From NCBI GenBank assembly GCA_037137375.1, contig JBAXKJ010000019.1, positions 1 to 64,000 on the forward strand: a stretch of 64,000 bases of DNA, given 5' to 3'. Shown here piece after piece: positions 8,955-17,786 of the stretch. The position numbers and the translations under genes were made by a program. This DNA comes from CAINVV01 sp037137375. GTDB taxonomy: Bacteria > Bacteroidota > Bacteroidia > Bacteroidales > Prolixibacteraceae. The notes beneath the pieces were generated by a model. It searched no databases and had not been told where the DNA came from. It worked only from the letters and a program-made list of their open reading frames with translations. Every line of letters starts with the position of its first letter. Within the stretch, counting starts at the first letter, position 1.

Positions 8955-8969
8955 AGTCTTTTCCTTAGA

Positions 8970-9464
8970 TTAATTCAACTTAATGTTTTCGAGATAGTTA
9001 TTCACTAACTCTTTTTGCTTTTTGTCGTCAGACAGACGTTCTTTCAATATCTTTTCGGCGATCTCAAGTGAAAACGAAGAAATGACAGATTTCATTTCAT
9101 TCACGGCTTCAGCCCTTTCCCTCGTAATTGCAGCTTTTGCTTCTTCCATGACCTTATTGGCTTCCAGAATAGCCTGATTTTTTGCATCACGCACGATGGA
9201 ATCCTTTAGATCTCTGGCTTCTTTTACAATTCTTTCGCGTTCATGAATGGCTTCCTTAAGCAGCTTTTCATTACCTGCCTGTAATTTCACCATTTCATTT
9301 TTTGCGAGTTCAGCCGACTGAAGTGCCTTCTCGATCGTTTCTTCACGGGAAGTCAGGGCTTGCAGAATGGGTTGCCAGGCATACTTTTTTAAAAGCCACA
9401 GTAAGAGTGAAAAGGAGACTACCATCCAAAACAACAAGCCAAAATCAGGCATTACCAGACCCAT
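8970..9464 (-). CDS. atpF: ATP synthase b subunit
   Basis: A 164-residue protein with one N-terminal membrane helix (about residues 7-25) followed by a long charged coiled coil rich in Glu, Lys and Ala. It forms the peripheral stalk. There is a single b gene here, with no second b-prime gene, so a homodimeric stalk is expected. Confidence 0.96.
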   Translation of the reverse strand: MGLVMPDFGLLFWMVVSFSLLLWLLKKYAWQPILQALTSREETIEKALQSAELAKNEMVKLQAGNEKLLKEAIHERERIVKEARDLKDSIVRDAKNQAILEANKVMEEAKAAITRERAEAVNEMKSVISSFSLEIAEKILKERLSDDKKQKELVNNYLENIKLN

Positions 9465-9515
9465 AGGACAGAAATTTAATAATGATTAAAAAGTGAACCT
9501 GTAAAGACAAAAGTC

Positions 9516-9773
9516 CTATACAAAAAGAATCAAAAAGCAGATTACCATAGCAAAAAATGCTGCACCTTCAATCAATGCTGCAGACACAATCATGTTAGAA
9601 CGAATGTCGCCGGCTGCTTCGGGTTGACGGGCAATAGCTTCAACAGCTCCACCTCCGATACGACCAATACCAATACCTGCGCCGATTGCTGCAAGACCTG
9701 CACCGATTCCTGCACCTAATTTTGCCAATGCAACATTGGCCACAACTTCTAAAATCACACCTAATGTAAACAT
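9516..9773 (-). CDS. atpE: ATP synthase c subunit
   Basis: An 85-residue hairpin of two membrane helices. The first is a glycine-rich GAGIGAGLAAIGAGIGIG repeat; the polar loop holds RQPEA; the second carries the ion-binding Glu69. The residue after the glutamate is Gly rather than the Ser/Thr of sodium-binding rings, and helix one lacks the Gln ligand, so proton coupling is inferred. Confidence 0.97.
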   Translation of the reverse strand: MFTLGVILEVVANVALAKLGAGIGAGLAAIGAGIGIGRIGGGAVEAIARQPEAAGDIRSNMIVSAALIEGAAFFAMVICFLILFV

Positions 9774-9837
9774 TTCTACTTATTTTTAAGTTATTAAATT
9801 GCTATATATTAATTTGTTAAGCTATTTTTCAAATTTA

Positions 9838-10944
9838 TCAATGACTTTTTTCAGCATGTTCATCATGCTGCTCAAGTGCCATTCCAATGTATAGAGCCGA
9901 CAACAAGGTAAAAACATATGCTTGAATGAAAGCAACCAACAATTCCAGCAATCCCATGAAAATGGTAAAGGCAATACTCACAATGGATACGCCATATCCC
10001 TGGATTGGACTTCTTTCGCCGAAAATAAAGATGAGGCTATAAAATCCCAAGGCGATGATGTGACCTGCAGTGATGTTGGCGAAGAGTCGCACCATCAATA
10101 CAAATGGTTTTGTAAATACGCCCATAATTTCGACAATCGGCATCAGGGGTATCGGTAATTTTAACCACCAGGGTATTCCGGGTGCATTGACGAGATGGGT
10201 GTAATAGTCTTTTGAACCGCTGAAGAGAATGGTAGCAAAGGTGAAAAGTGCCAGAACCATCGTCACGGCAATATTTCCGGTGAGATTGGCACCACCAGGA
10301 ATCAAAGGAATCAATCCCATTAGATTGTTAATCAGGATAAAGAAGAAGATCGTAAGAAGAAATGGAAGGTATTTTTTGTATTTTTCCTCTCCTATCGATG
10401 CTCTGACTACGTCGTCTCTTACAAAAAGGACAATAGGCTCAAGCCAGCTTTGAAGTCCCTTGGGAGGCTGGTTATACCTTTCTTTATAACGCCGGGCAAT
10501 TGAAATAAATATTGCCAACAGTAGGAAAATACTAATAAATAAGGAGGCGACATTCTTGGTAATGGAGAAATCAAAGGGTCGTACTTCAGTTCCGTCGGCA
10601 GATAATTCAACTGCCTTCCCTTTGTACTTCGATTCTTCACCGGCGATTCTAAAACCGGAATAAGTTTCAGTTCCATGATGGAACTTATTGGAGATGAAGA
10701 TATGCAGTCCACTGGTTTTGCTGTATAATATTACAGGAAGGGGAAGGCTAAGATGAAAATCTCCGAATTTAGCAATGTGCCATTCATAAGCGTCGGCAAT
10801 GTGCTCCATGATCAACTTGCTGGCGTTAAATTTTTCGCCAACTGATTCATTATGTGCAGACGCCTTCTCTTCTGCATGAGTCTTTACAAAAGAGCATGAT
10901 ACTATGAGCGAGAGGGTAATGAATATTCTAAAAACTTTCGACAT
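9838..10944 (-). CDS. atpB: ATP synthase a subunit, long form with signal peptide
   Basis: A 368-residue protein, about 100 residues longer than the E. coli subunit. It begins with a cleavable-looking signal sequence ending near THAEE, followed by a predicted periplasmic stretch of about 100 residues and then five or so membrane helices. The essential arginine is in MVRLFANITAGHI, and the last helices carry the proton half-channels. The ATG at 10944 is preferred over an in-frame TTG at 10965. Long a subunits with an extra N-terminal segment are known in Bacteroidota. Confidence 0.95.
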   Translation of the reverse strand: MSKVFRIFITLSLIVSCSFVKTHAEEKASAHNESVGEKFNASKLIMEHIADAYEWHIAKFGDFHLSLPLPVILYSKTSGLHIFISNKFHHGTETYSGFRIAGEESKYKGKAVELSADGTEVRPFDFSITKNVASLFISIFLLLAIFISIARRYKERYNQPPKGLQSWLEPIVLFVRDDVVRASIGEEKYKKYLPFLLTIFFFILINNLMGLIPLIPGGANLTGNIAVTMVLALFTFATILFSGSKDYYTHLVNAPGIPWWLKLPIPLMPIVEIMGVFTKPFVLMVRLFANITAGHIIALGFYSLIFIFGERSPIQGYGVSIVSIAFTIFMGLLELLVAFIQAYVFTLLSALYIGMALEQHDEHAEKSH

Positions 10945-10975
10945 TTCCGGTTTTTTGTGCGTCAAATTTAATTGT

Positions 10976-11377
10976 TTAATTTAAAGATTTCGTATTTTTT
11001 TTCAAAAAATTCGAAATTTCAAGGACTTCAAAAACTGTAAAGAAAATATACAGTATTAGGAATGCCATTACGAATTCTATTGCCCTTGAACGGTCTATCA
11101 ATAGGCACACCATGATAAATAGTATATACAAGAAGAGCTTCATAGACATTATCGCGAGATAGATGGTATTAAATTTCCTAATATTCAGTTGAATAGCATT
11201 CATCAGTTTAAGATGGCTTACGACCGTTACCAGGGCAATTAAGCCGAACTGAAGCGGATAGATTTTGAGGTAGTGTTCTTTTAAGAGGGAGCTAAAAAGT
11301 AACAGGGATATACCTGCCAGTATCAGGCAAAAAAGAAGTGCCTTTTTTAAAAAGTTCTTTTGATCGTTGTTAATCAT
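10976..11377 (-). CDS. AtpI-like membrane protein
   Basis: A 133-residue protein with four predicted membrane helices and no soluble domain. Position (between atpZ and atpB) and size fit the ATP synthase I family, which helps c-ring assembly or ion supply. The sequence is poorly conserved and I assign it mainly by context. It begins seven bases after the upstream gene stop, and its own stop is 31 bases before the atpB ATG. Confidence 0.7.
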   Translation of the reverse strand: MINNDQKNFLKKALLFCLILAGISLLLFSSLLKEHYLKIYPLQFGLIALVTVVSHLKLMNAIQLNIRKFNTIYLAIMSMKLFLYILFIMVCLLIDRSRAIEFVMAFLILYIFFTVFEVLEISNFLKKNTKSLN

Positions 11378-11384
11378 GCTTTAG

Positions 11385-11603
11385 TTACTTGTTAAACAAT
11401 GTCTTAAATAAAATTAAAAGGGCTATTGCTGCTGCCAGGATGATGAGTACAATCGTGAACAAATGATTTTCAAGGCGAAAATAACCATCCAGGGCTTTTC
11501 CTCCAAAACCTCCCATCACTATTATTAAGATCATCTGAAAAGTCATTCCCATATACTTAGAGTATGATCTCAGATAATCATTTTTGTCTTCCTGCTGCTT
11601 CAT
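11385..11603 (-). CDS. AtpZ/AtpI-family small membrane protein
   Basis: A 72-residue protein with two membrane helices joined by a short loop (GGFGGKALDGYFRLENHLF). This is the pattern of the AtpZ family (putative F0F1-ATPase accessory subunit) found at the head of atp operons. It starts ten bases after the kinase-like gene. Proposed roles for the family are c-ring assembly and magnesium or calcium uptake. Confidence 0.8.
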   Translation of the reverse strand: MKQQEDKNDYLRSYSKYMGMTFQMILIIVMGGFGGKALDGYFRLENHLFTIVLIILAAAIALLILFKTLFNK

Positions 11604-11613
11604 CCGCGTGGTT

Positions 11614-12306
11614 TCAGATCAGTTTTTTTATTTCAGCGGCATGAAAAGCCAGGTGGCAGATTTGTTCGCTTGTCAGGGTTTTGCAATTGAATCTTTCGTG
11701 GTAATAGATTTCGTCAGAAAATTTCGTGCGATAGCCCTCTCTGAATTTCAATCGTTGCATGTCTCTTTCGAGGACAAATTTTCTTGCTTCAGCGATTGAC
11801 ATGCCTTTTTGATTACTTACAATATTGGATTTCCAGGAGAGTGGGGCTTCGAGATGCAGATGCAAGGATTTGGGTATGTCCCAGGCGATGGTACCACCCC
11901 CTCTTCCTACAATAATTACATGGCCTTCGATGGCCAGATTTCTGATCACATCATAGATAACTTTCTTGATCTTTACATTTCTGACGTGATAAGTCTCTGT
12001 AAAAGAGGCCACCAGATCGTGAATGGCACCACTTTCACTGGCTTTGATGTAAGTGTCCACAGCCCTTGGATTCAATTTTAACTCTTCAGAGGCCCGCAGC
12101 AAGATTTCTTTATTGACCCATCTCCATAAAGGGGCATGACCTTCCTTTACTAATTTTTGATTCAGTTTCTCAGTCAGCATTTCTGCCAACTCGTTTCCCG
12201 GGCACCCACATTCTCTGGAGATCGTAATGACGGGACCCTGCTGAGAGCGCCTGGCAGTTGTAAACTCCAACCGCTCTCCCATGTACTTCAAAAATAGATT
12301 TTCCAT
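11614..12306 (-). CDS. Cytidylate-kinase-like family protein
   Basis: A 230-residue protein of the cytidylate-kinase-like family (PF13189 type). The N-terminal VITISRECGCPGNELA aligns with the family's modified P-loop, and GHVIIVGRGGG follows near residue 117. The usual Walker A lysine is missing, so kinase activity is uncertain. An ATG at 12345 is in frame, but the ATG at 12306, one base after the stop of the amidase gene, gives tight translational coupling and is chosen. Its place between polyamine genes and the ATP synthase genes suggests co-transcription. Substrate unknown. Confidence 0.8.
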   Translation of the reverse strand: MENLFLKYMGERLEFTTARRSQQGPVITISRECGCPGNELAEMLTEKLNQKLVKEGHAPLWRWVNKEILLRASEELKLNPRAVDTYIKASESGAIHDLVASFTETYHVRNVKIKKVIYDVIRNLAIEGHVIIVGRGGGTIAWDIPKSLHLHLEAPLSWKSNIVSNQKGMSIAEARKFVLERDMQRLKFREGYRTKFSDEIYYHERFNCKTLTSEQICHLAFHAAEIKKLI

Positions 12307-12307
12307 A

Positions 12308-13186
12308 TCAGTCAAGATAACGTTTAAGTATTTCCTGGTAAGCATCTATCCTCCTATCCCTCAGGAAAGGCCACCATCTCCTTACATTTTCGGAATGATC
12401 AAGGTCAATATCAACAATCAGATTGGTTTCCTCCTGCCGGGAAGCCACTTTAATCATCTCTCCCTGCGGCCCGGCTACAAAACTACTTCCCCAAAATTTA
12501 ATTCCTTCTGTATGAGATGATTTGTCCGGTTCGTGCCCAATGCGATTGACGGAAATTACCGGTATACCATTGGCAATCGCATGACTTCTTTGTATAGTAG
12601 TCCAGGCATTTAGCTGTCTGTTCTGCTCCTCTTCCCCATCGTTTGAAGTCCAACCGATGGCGGTCGGATAAATTAACAATTGCGCTCCTCCCAGAGCCAT
12701 TAGACGTGCAGCTTCGGGGTACCACTGGTCCCAGCAAATCAGCACACCAATTTTTCCAATTGAAGTATTAATAGGTTGAAAGCCAATATCTCCGGGGGTG
12801 AAATAGAATTTTTCATAGTAATTTGGATCATCTGGAATGTGCATTTTCCGGTAAGTACCTGCAATCGAGCCATCCTTATCAAATACGACGGCAGTGTTGT
12901 GATATAGTCCTGAAGCTCGCCTTTCAAATAAGGATGTTACCAATACAATCTGCAGTTTTTCAGCTAGTTTACTGTAATAGGTAGTCGCATTGCCAGGAAT
13001 TGATTCGGCCAGATTAAAATTATCCGGATCCTCGGACTGACAAAAATAGAGGGAATCATGCAATTCCTGCAAGACGACCATTTCGGCCCCTTCTGAAGCG
13101 CATTTGGTAATATTGCCCTTCAGTTTTTCCCTGTTAAAGTCAATATCAGGGGTGTTGGATTGTTGTATAAGCGCGACTCTCAGCAT
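12308..13186 (-). CDS. aguB: N-carbamoylputrescine amidase
   Basis: A 292-residue nitrilase-superfamily amidase. The catalytic triad is visible: Glu41 (VLQELHD), Lys114 (TYRKMHIPDD) and Cys151 (LICWDQWYPE). Length and motifs match plant and bacterial N-carbamoylputrescine amidases, which hydrolyse N-carbamoylputrescine to putrescine, CO2 and ammonia in the cytoplasm. The partner agmatine deiminase gene is 28 bases upstream. Confidence 0.93.
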   Translation of the reverse strand: MLRVALIQQSNTPDIDFNREKLKGNITKCASEGAEMVVLQELHDSLYFCQSEDPDNFNLAESIPGNATTYYSKLAEKLQIVLVTSLFERRASGLYHNTAVVFDKDGSIAGTYRKMHIPDDPNYYEKFYFTPGDIGFQPINTSIGKIGVLICWDQWYPEAARLMALGGAQLLIYPTAIGWTSNDGEEEQNRQLNAWTTIQRSHAIANGIPVISVNRIGHEPDKSSHTEGIKFWGSSFVAGPQGEMIKVASRQEETNLIVDIDLDHSENVRRWWPFLRDRRIDAYQEILKRYLD

Positions 13187-13214
13187 ATTATAAGCATCAT
13201 TTAACTATCTAATT

Positions 13215-14249
13215 TTAAAGTACTCCAACCGGAAACTGCATGGTTACACAATGAAGTGATCCGTGTTGTTTGATTAATGTTGAACATTCAATGCCAATTA
13301 CTTCCCTGTTGGGGAAGGCAGACTGCAGAATATCTCTGGCAATTTCATCTTTACTTGTTGAATAGTATGGCAATAACACTTTATTGTTCATTATCAGAAA
13401 GTTGGCATAGGTTGCGGGTAATCTGTAGCCTGTTTCATCTTCCACATATTCTGCCATTGGGAGTGCTATCAAATTATAAGGAGAACCATCGAGTCTTCTA
13501 AAAGCGCAAATCTCCTCCTCCATTCGTTTTAATTGGTCGTAATGCTCATCAGAAGGGTCCTCACATTTCACATATGCGATGGTCTTCTCATTACAAAAAC
13601 GGGCCAATGTGTCCACATGGCTATCTGTATCATCTCCAGCCAGATATCCCGAAGAAAGCCATAGAACACGCTGAAGACCAAATGTTTGAATTAAGTATTC
13701 TTCCACCTCACTCTTTGAAAAATGTTCGTTTCTGTTGACCGAAAGCAGGCATCTTTCAGTGGTAAGTAACGTACCTTGTCCATCACTCTCAAGACTACCC
13801 CCTTCGAGCACAAAATTCATTCTATTTTCGTAGGAAACAGTGCCTTGAAAGGTTCCCATCATAAACAACTTCTTAGTGATTTGATTATCGAGGAAGGCCG
13901 GAAATTTCATTCCCCAGCCATTGAACTGGAAATCGTATAATACAGGTCTTTCGTTTTCTATCAGAGTAATTGCTGCATGATCCCGTGCCCAGGTGTCGTT
14001 TGAATGAAGCTTAACAAGAATCAAATTTGTTCTATTGGAATCTTCAAAATTCAGGGCAACAGCCGATGAATCCCGGCAAACAAGTAATAATTTTTCTTCT
14101 TTTAGTATCTCTTTGGCTATTAGCAAGAAACAATCCTCCACTTCACTTAGTAGATCAATCCAATCGCTCTTTTCATGGGGCCATGTCATCATGATTCCAC
14201 TTTGTGGATACCATTCAGGAGGCAAGAATTTTGAACTATTGGATCTCAT
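13215..14249 (-). CDS. aguA: Agmatine deiminase
   Basis: A 344-residue member of the guanidino-group-modifying enzymes. It begins with the family pattern around PPEWYPQSGIMMTWPH, holds WARDHAAI and EGGSLESDGQGTLLTTE, and ends with the catalytic Cys334 in HGSLHCVTMQFP. It converts agmatine to N-carbamoylputrescine and ammonia, feeding the next gene. A TACCTTTA box six bases before the ATG resembles the -7 element and may be the promoter of the whole minus-strand run to atpC. Peptidyl-arginine deiminase, the related family, is excluded by length. Confidence 0.93.
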   Translation of the reverse strand: MRSNSSKFLPPEWYPQSGIMMTWPHEKSDWIDLLSEVEDCFLLIAKEILKEEKLLLVCRDSSAVALNFEDSNRTNLILVKLHSNDTWARDHAAITLIENERPVLYDFQFNGWGMKFPAFLDNQITKKLFMMGTFQGTVSYENRMNFVLEGGSLESDGQGTLLTTERCLLSVNRNEHFSKSEVEEYLIQTFGLQRVLWLSSGYLAGDDTDSHVDTLARFCNEKTIAYVKCEDPSDEHYDQLKRMEEEICAFRRLDGSPYNLIALPMAEYVEDETGYRLPATYANFLIMNNKVLLPYYSTSKDEIARDILQSAFPNREVIGIECSTLIKQHGSLHCVTMQFPVGVL

Positions 14250-14315
14250 AGCTGGTAAAGGTAAATAAATTGGTTGAAATGCCTTAACTGTAAATCGTAT
14301 ACCTGTTCTACAATC

Positions 14316-15674
14316 TTAATTCAACCGGTTTATGGAGTTCAAGATTCCTTTCAAAAACAAATTGTGATCGAATTTATCTTCTGCGAATCCAAGTCTTACT
14401 ACCACCAGATGTCTGGAAGGTATGATAAAAATCCTCTGACCCCTATGGCCCTGACAACTAAACATATCTTCCGGAATATCAGGTAGTTTCTTTGAGCGAT
14501 TTAGCCAAAAATGGGCGCCATATTGTCCATTCGCAGCACTTGCAGGGGTGCGCGAATAGTTCACCCATCCTTTCGGAAGAATAGTATCACCTTTCCAAAT
14601 ACCATTATCCAGAAACAGTTGTCCAAACTTTGCCCAATCTCTTGCAGTGGCATAACCATAGGAAGAACCAACAAAATAGCCTGATGCATCTGTCTCAAGA
14701 AGCATGCTGGTCATTCCAATCTTTCTAAATATTTCATTATAAGGGAAATTGTGGTATTCACTGTCATTGTTGATTGCTTTTCGGATAATTCCTGAGAGGA
14801 TATTGGCAGTTCCTGAGGAATATTTCCATTCGACGTCCGGTTTTTTCTCATAGGGGGCCTTGATTGCTGATTGATAGCAGTTTCTCTCTCTATACAGCAT
14901 CGTTGTCGCCTCTGAAACATCACCATAATCCTCCGTCCATTTTAGTCCGCTGCTCATATGAAGTAAGTCATTCAGGGTAATTTCCCTCCTCTTGTCCTGC
15001 AACCATTCCTCTACTGGTGCGGCCGCCTGAACGGACAATTTTCCCTTTTTGACCAGGACACCTACCACTGCATTCATCACACTTTTGTTCATCGACCATC
15101 CCCAAAGTCTTGTTTCTGCGGTGATAGATTGTTCTTTACAGTATTGTTCCGCCACAAGTTTCCCTTTGTAGGCAATGAAGACAGCCGCAGTTCTCTTTTC
15201 TTTCACACCAGGCTGGTCAAATGCTTCATTTACAGCTCTATTTAGTGAAGCCGAATTAATTTCAGGGAACACTGCGTCAGACATTAAATCTCCATCGGGC
15301 CATGGTTGTTTCCATGATTTCTCGAAACTATTTTTGGAAACAGGATTTTCCGGGAGTGATTTGCCAGAATTTGATTCGTCAACCAGAAAGCATCCATAAC
15401 CTTCGCGATAGATTGCCTTTTGTTTTGCCATCCCAAAGAGGGTTGTTGTTACACTCTTTTCAATGTAATCTATCCGATTGGTTGTGTATTTCACTAAAGA
15501 ATAGTCGAGATCGTTTTCTTTTACGGATTCCGCATCACGACCGGCGACAAAAATGCCGGACGCCATGCATTTAGCACCATATCCTGTTGCCAAGAATAGC
15601 TTTGGGTACTGAGAGGCGGCAATGATGACAACAGAAACTATAATCAACAGGGGAATCCAAATTCTTTTTTTCAT
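14316..15674 (-). CDS. Membrane-anchored serine hydrolase, class C beta-lactamase family
   Basis: A 452-residue protein with an N-terminal membrane anchor (residues 5-22). The beta-lactamase/transpeptidase fold carries Ser194-x-x-Lys197 (WSMNKS), the YSS motif in WKYSSGTANIL, and a late HRGQRIFIIP that takes the place of the third motif. Such proteins act in the periplasm as esterases, D-amino-acid peptidases or carboxypeptidases; a true antibiotic-resistance role is not indicated. Single gene, next to aguA but separated by 66 bases. Confidence 0.85.
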   Translation of the reverse strand: MKKRIWIPLLIIVSVVIIAASQYPKLFLATGYGAKCMASGIFVAGRDAESVKENDLDYSLVKYTTNRIDYIEKSVTTTLFGMAKQKAIYREGYGCFLVDESNSGKSLPENPVSKNSFEKSWKQPWPDGDLMSDAVFPEINSASLNRAVNEAFDQPGVKEKRTAAVFIAYKGKLVAEQYCKEQSITAETRLWGWSMNKSVMNAVVGVLVKKGKLSVQAAAPVEEWLQDKRREITLNDLLHMSSGLKWTEDYGDVSEATTMLYRERNCYQSAIKAPYEKKPDVEWKYSSGTANILSGIIRKAINNDSEYHNFPYNEIFRKIGMTSMLLETDASGYFVGSSYGYATARDWAKFGQLFLDNGIWKGDTILPKGWVNYSRTPASAANGQYGAHFWLNRSKKLPDIPEDMFSCQGHRGQRIFIIPSRHLVVVRLGFAEDKFDHNLFLKGILNSINRLN

Positions 15675-15822
15675 TTAAGGAAGGATTGTTTACTCAAAAA
15701 TACGCTAAAAAACAGAGAATATCAAGATAATCCCCCTTTGGATGAAGGTAAAATGTTTTGAAAATATTTCTGTTACAGAAAGGTTTTTCGTAGGTTTGGA
15801 CTCACTAATTACCCTAAGTTTC

Positions 15823-17022
15823 ATGTCGTACATTTCAGGCTATATTATTAAAGAGGTCCAAAATAAGCTGGAAATCAGGGAGTTTAATGAATTTCCTGCC
15901 CTATTATATAAGGAAGAATCCAATTGGTTCCGTCCATTGGATGCCAGCGTTGAAGAAATCTTTGATAAAAGAGTTAACAAGAATCTCCTGAACGGTGAAA
16001 TCATCAGGTGGATGATTCATGATAAGGATGGAAAATGTCTTGGAAGGATTGCGGCTTTTTATACGGAAGAGTCATTCAAGCAAGCAGATCAGCCAACAGG
16101 GGGAATTGGATTTTTTGATTCGGTCAATGTAGAAGAAGTTGCCTTTATCCTATTTGATACGGCCAGGGAATGGCTGAAATCCAGGAATTTAGAAGCGATG
16201 GAAGGTCCAACAAATCCTGGTATGAGAGATGCTTTCTGGGGTTGCCTGGCAGAAGGGTTCCATGAGCCAGTTTTTAATATGCCTTACAACTTTCCATATT
16301 ATAAAAATCTATTTGAAGCTTACGGTTTCCAGGACTATTTTAAACAATTTACTTACCAGCGAACTTTTGAAGACACCTCTGATCTTCATCCGGTCTTACA
16401 CAGAACGGCCAGCAGAATTTTGTCCAATCCGGATTATGAGTTTAAGCTTATAGAAAAAGGGAATAAGAAATTTGCCCTCGATTTTAAAGAGATTTACAAT
16501 AAGGCCTGGAGCAAATTTACAGGAACCAATGAGATAACAGATCAGGAAGCATTGGCGTTACTCAAATCAATGGAGCCCATCCTGGATGAGCGGCTGATTT
16601 TTTACGGATATTATAAGGGAGAACCGATTGCATTTTTTATCAACATGCCGGATATTGGACAGATAACAAGGAAATTTAATGGTAAATTCAATTGGTTCAA
16701 TAAGTTACGCTTTTTATGGGAACTAAAGGTGATGCACAGGGTTGACAGGGTGATCGGCCGGATTTTCGGCGTAATACCCGAGTTTCAGAATAAAGGTGTA
16801 GAGGGTGCGCTTGTCTTATTCTTTCAAAAGGAAATCCTAAAACCAACCTTCAAATACAAAACTTTCGAATTGAACTGGATAGGAGATTTTAATCCGGTAA
16901 TGATGAAAGTTGCAGAATTTATAGGTGGGTCAATTTATAAGACTCACATTACCTATCGATATCTATTTGACAGAAATAAAGAATTCAAGCGGGCACCATT
17001 AGTCAACCAACCAGGGAGTTAA
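15823..17022 (+). CDS. GNAT-like acetyltransferase domain protein
   Basis: A 399-residue protein that I recognise only loosely. An N-terminal part with KCLGRIAAFY and a C-terminal part with GRIFGVIPEFQNKGVEGALV look like an acetyltransferase core repeated or spread over the protein. The latter resembles the acetyl-CoA-binding segment. An in-frame ATG exists at 15742, but a TAGGTTTG box at 15791-15798 lies downstream of it, so the ATG at 15823 is preferred. Substrate unknown. It converges on the zinc peptidase gene with three bases between stops. Confidence 0.7.
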   Translation: MSYISGYIIKEVQNKLEIREFNEFPALLYKEESNWFRPLDASVEEIFDKRVNKNLLNGEIIRWMIHDKDGKCLGRIAAFYTEESFKQADQPTGGIGFFDSVNVEEVAFILFDTAREWLKSRNLEAMEGPTNPGMRDAFWGCLAEGFHEPVFNMPYNFPYYKNLFEAYGFQDYFKQFTYQRTFEDTSDLHPVLHRTASRILSNPDYEFKLIEKGNKKFALDFKEIYNKAWSKFTGTNEITDQEALALLKSMEPILDERLIFYGYYKGEPIAFFINMPDIGQITRKFNGKFNWFNKLRFLWELKVMHRVDRVIGRIFGVIPEFQNKGVEGALVLFFQKEILKPTFKYKTFELNWIGDFNPVMMKVAEFIGGSIYKTHITYRYLFDRNKEFKRAPLVNQPGS

Positions 17023-17025
17023 TGA

Positions 17026-17700
17026 TCAGTCCCTTCTTCCCATATAGATGGAAACATAATACAAAAGTGTTGCCAGTGAGGATAAAGCAGCTACAACATA
17101 GGTATAACCTGCCCATCTTAGTGCATCTTCTGCTTTCTCATGGGTATGCCTGGTAGTGATGCCACTGGTCTGCAGCCAAACGAGCGCCCTGTTGCTTGCA
17201 TTGATTTCTACCGGCAGGGTAATAAAACTGAAAAGAGTTGTAACCGCAAACAGGAAGATTCCAAATAACAATAGTGCCGGAAATGAGTTAACAAGGATGA
17301 TTCCGCCAAGTAATACCCATTGGAGGTACCTGGAACTGAAACTGACGGCTGGTACCAGTGAGGAACGCAATCCCAGCCATGCATATGCCTGAGCATGCTG
17401 AACGGCATGACCTGTTTCATGAGCAGCGACTGCCGCAGCGGCAATGTGTTTACCGTAATATACCTCTTCGCTTAAGTTAATCGTCTTGTCAGCAGGATTA
17501 TAGTGGTCGGTCAGTTGACCTTCGATAGATTCAATTTTGACACCATAAATGTTGTGGTCCCTGAGCATTTTTTCAACAACTTCCTTGCCTGACATGCCAT
17601 TGGCTGTAGGAATTTCGGAATATTCTTCAAACCTTTTTTTCAATTGATGACTAATCAGCCAGCTGACCAGTGCAAATCCTATAAAAATAATCCAGATCAT
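17026..17700 (-). CDS. Zinc membrane metallopeptidase, YugP family
   Basis: A 224-residue protein with an N-terminal membrane helix, a zinc-binding HETGH at residues 94-98 and two to three further membrane helices after residue 115. This arrangement is that of the YugP/neutral zinc metallopeptidase family found widely in bacteria. Substrate and physiological role are not known. The catalytic motif is intact. Confidence 0.87.
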   Translation of the reverse strand: MIWIIFIGFALVSWLISHQLKKRFEEYSEIPTANGMSGKEVVEKMLRDHNIYGVKIESIEGQLTDHYNPADKTINLSEEVYYGKHIAAAAVAAHETGHAVQHAQAYAWLGLRSSLVPAVSFSSRYLQWVLLGGIILVNSFPALLLFGIFLFAVTTLFSFITLPVEINASNRALVWLQTSGITTRHTHEKAEDALRWAGYTYVVAALSSLATLLYYVSIYMGRRD

Positions 17701-17786
17701 ATTCGTAATTTTAAATTTTCATTGAAAAATGCCACAAAAAGTGAACCAAAAATTGTGAAAGAAATTATGTCAGTTTGGCTTTCACT

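Noticed and set aside
14316..15674. A beta-lactamase conferring resistance
   Set aside because: Only the fold and the SxxK motif are shared; length, membrane anchor and context fit a general serine hydrolase.
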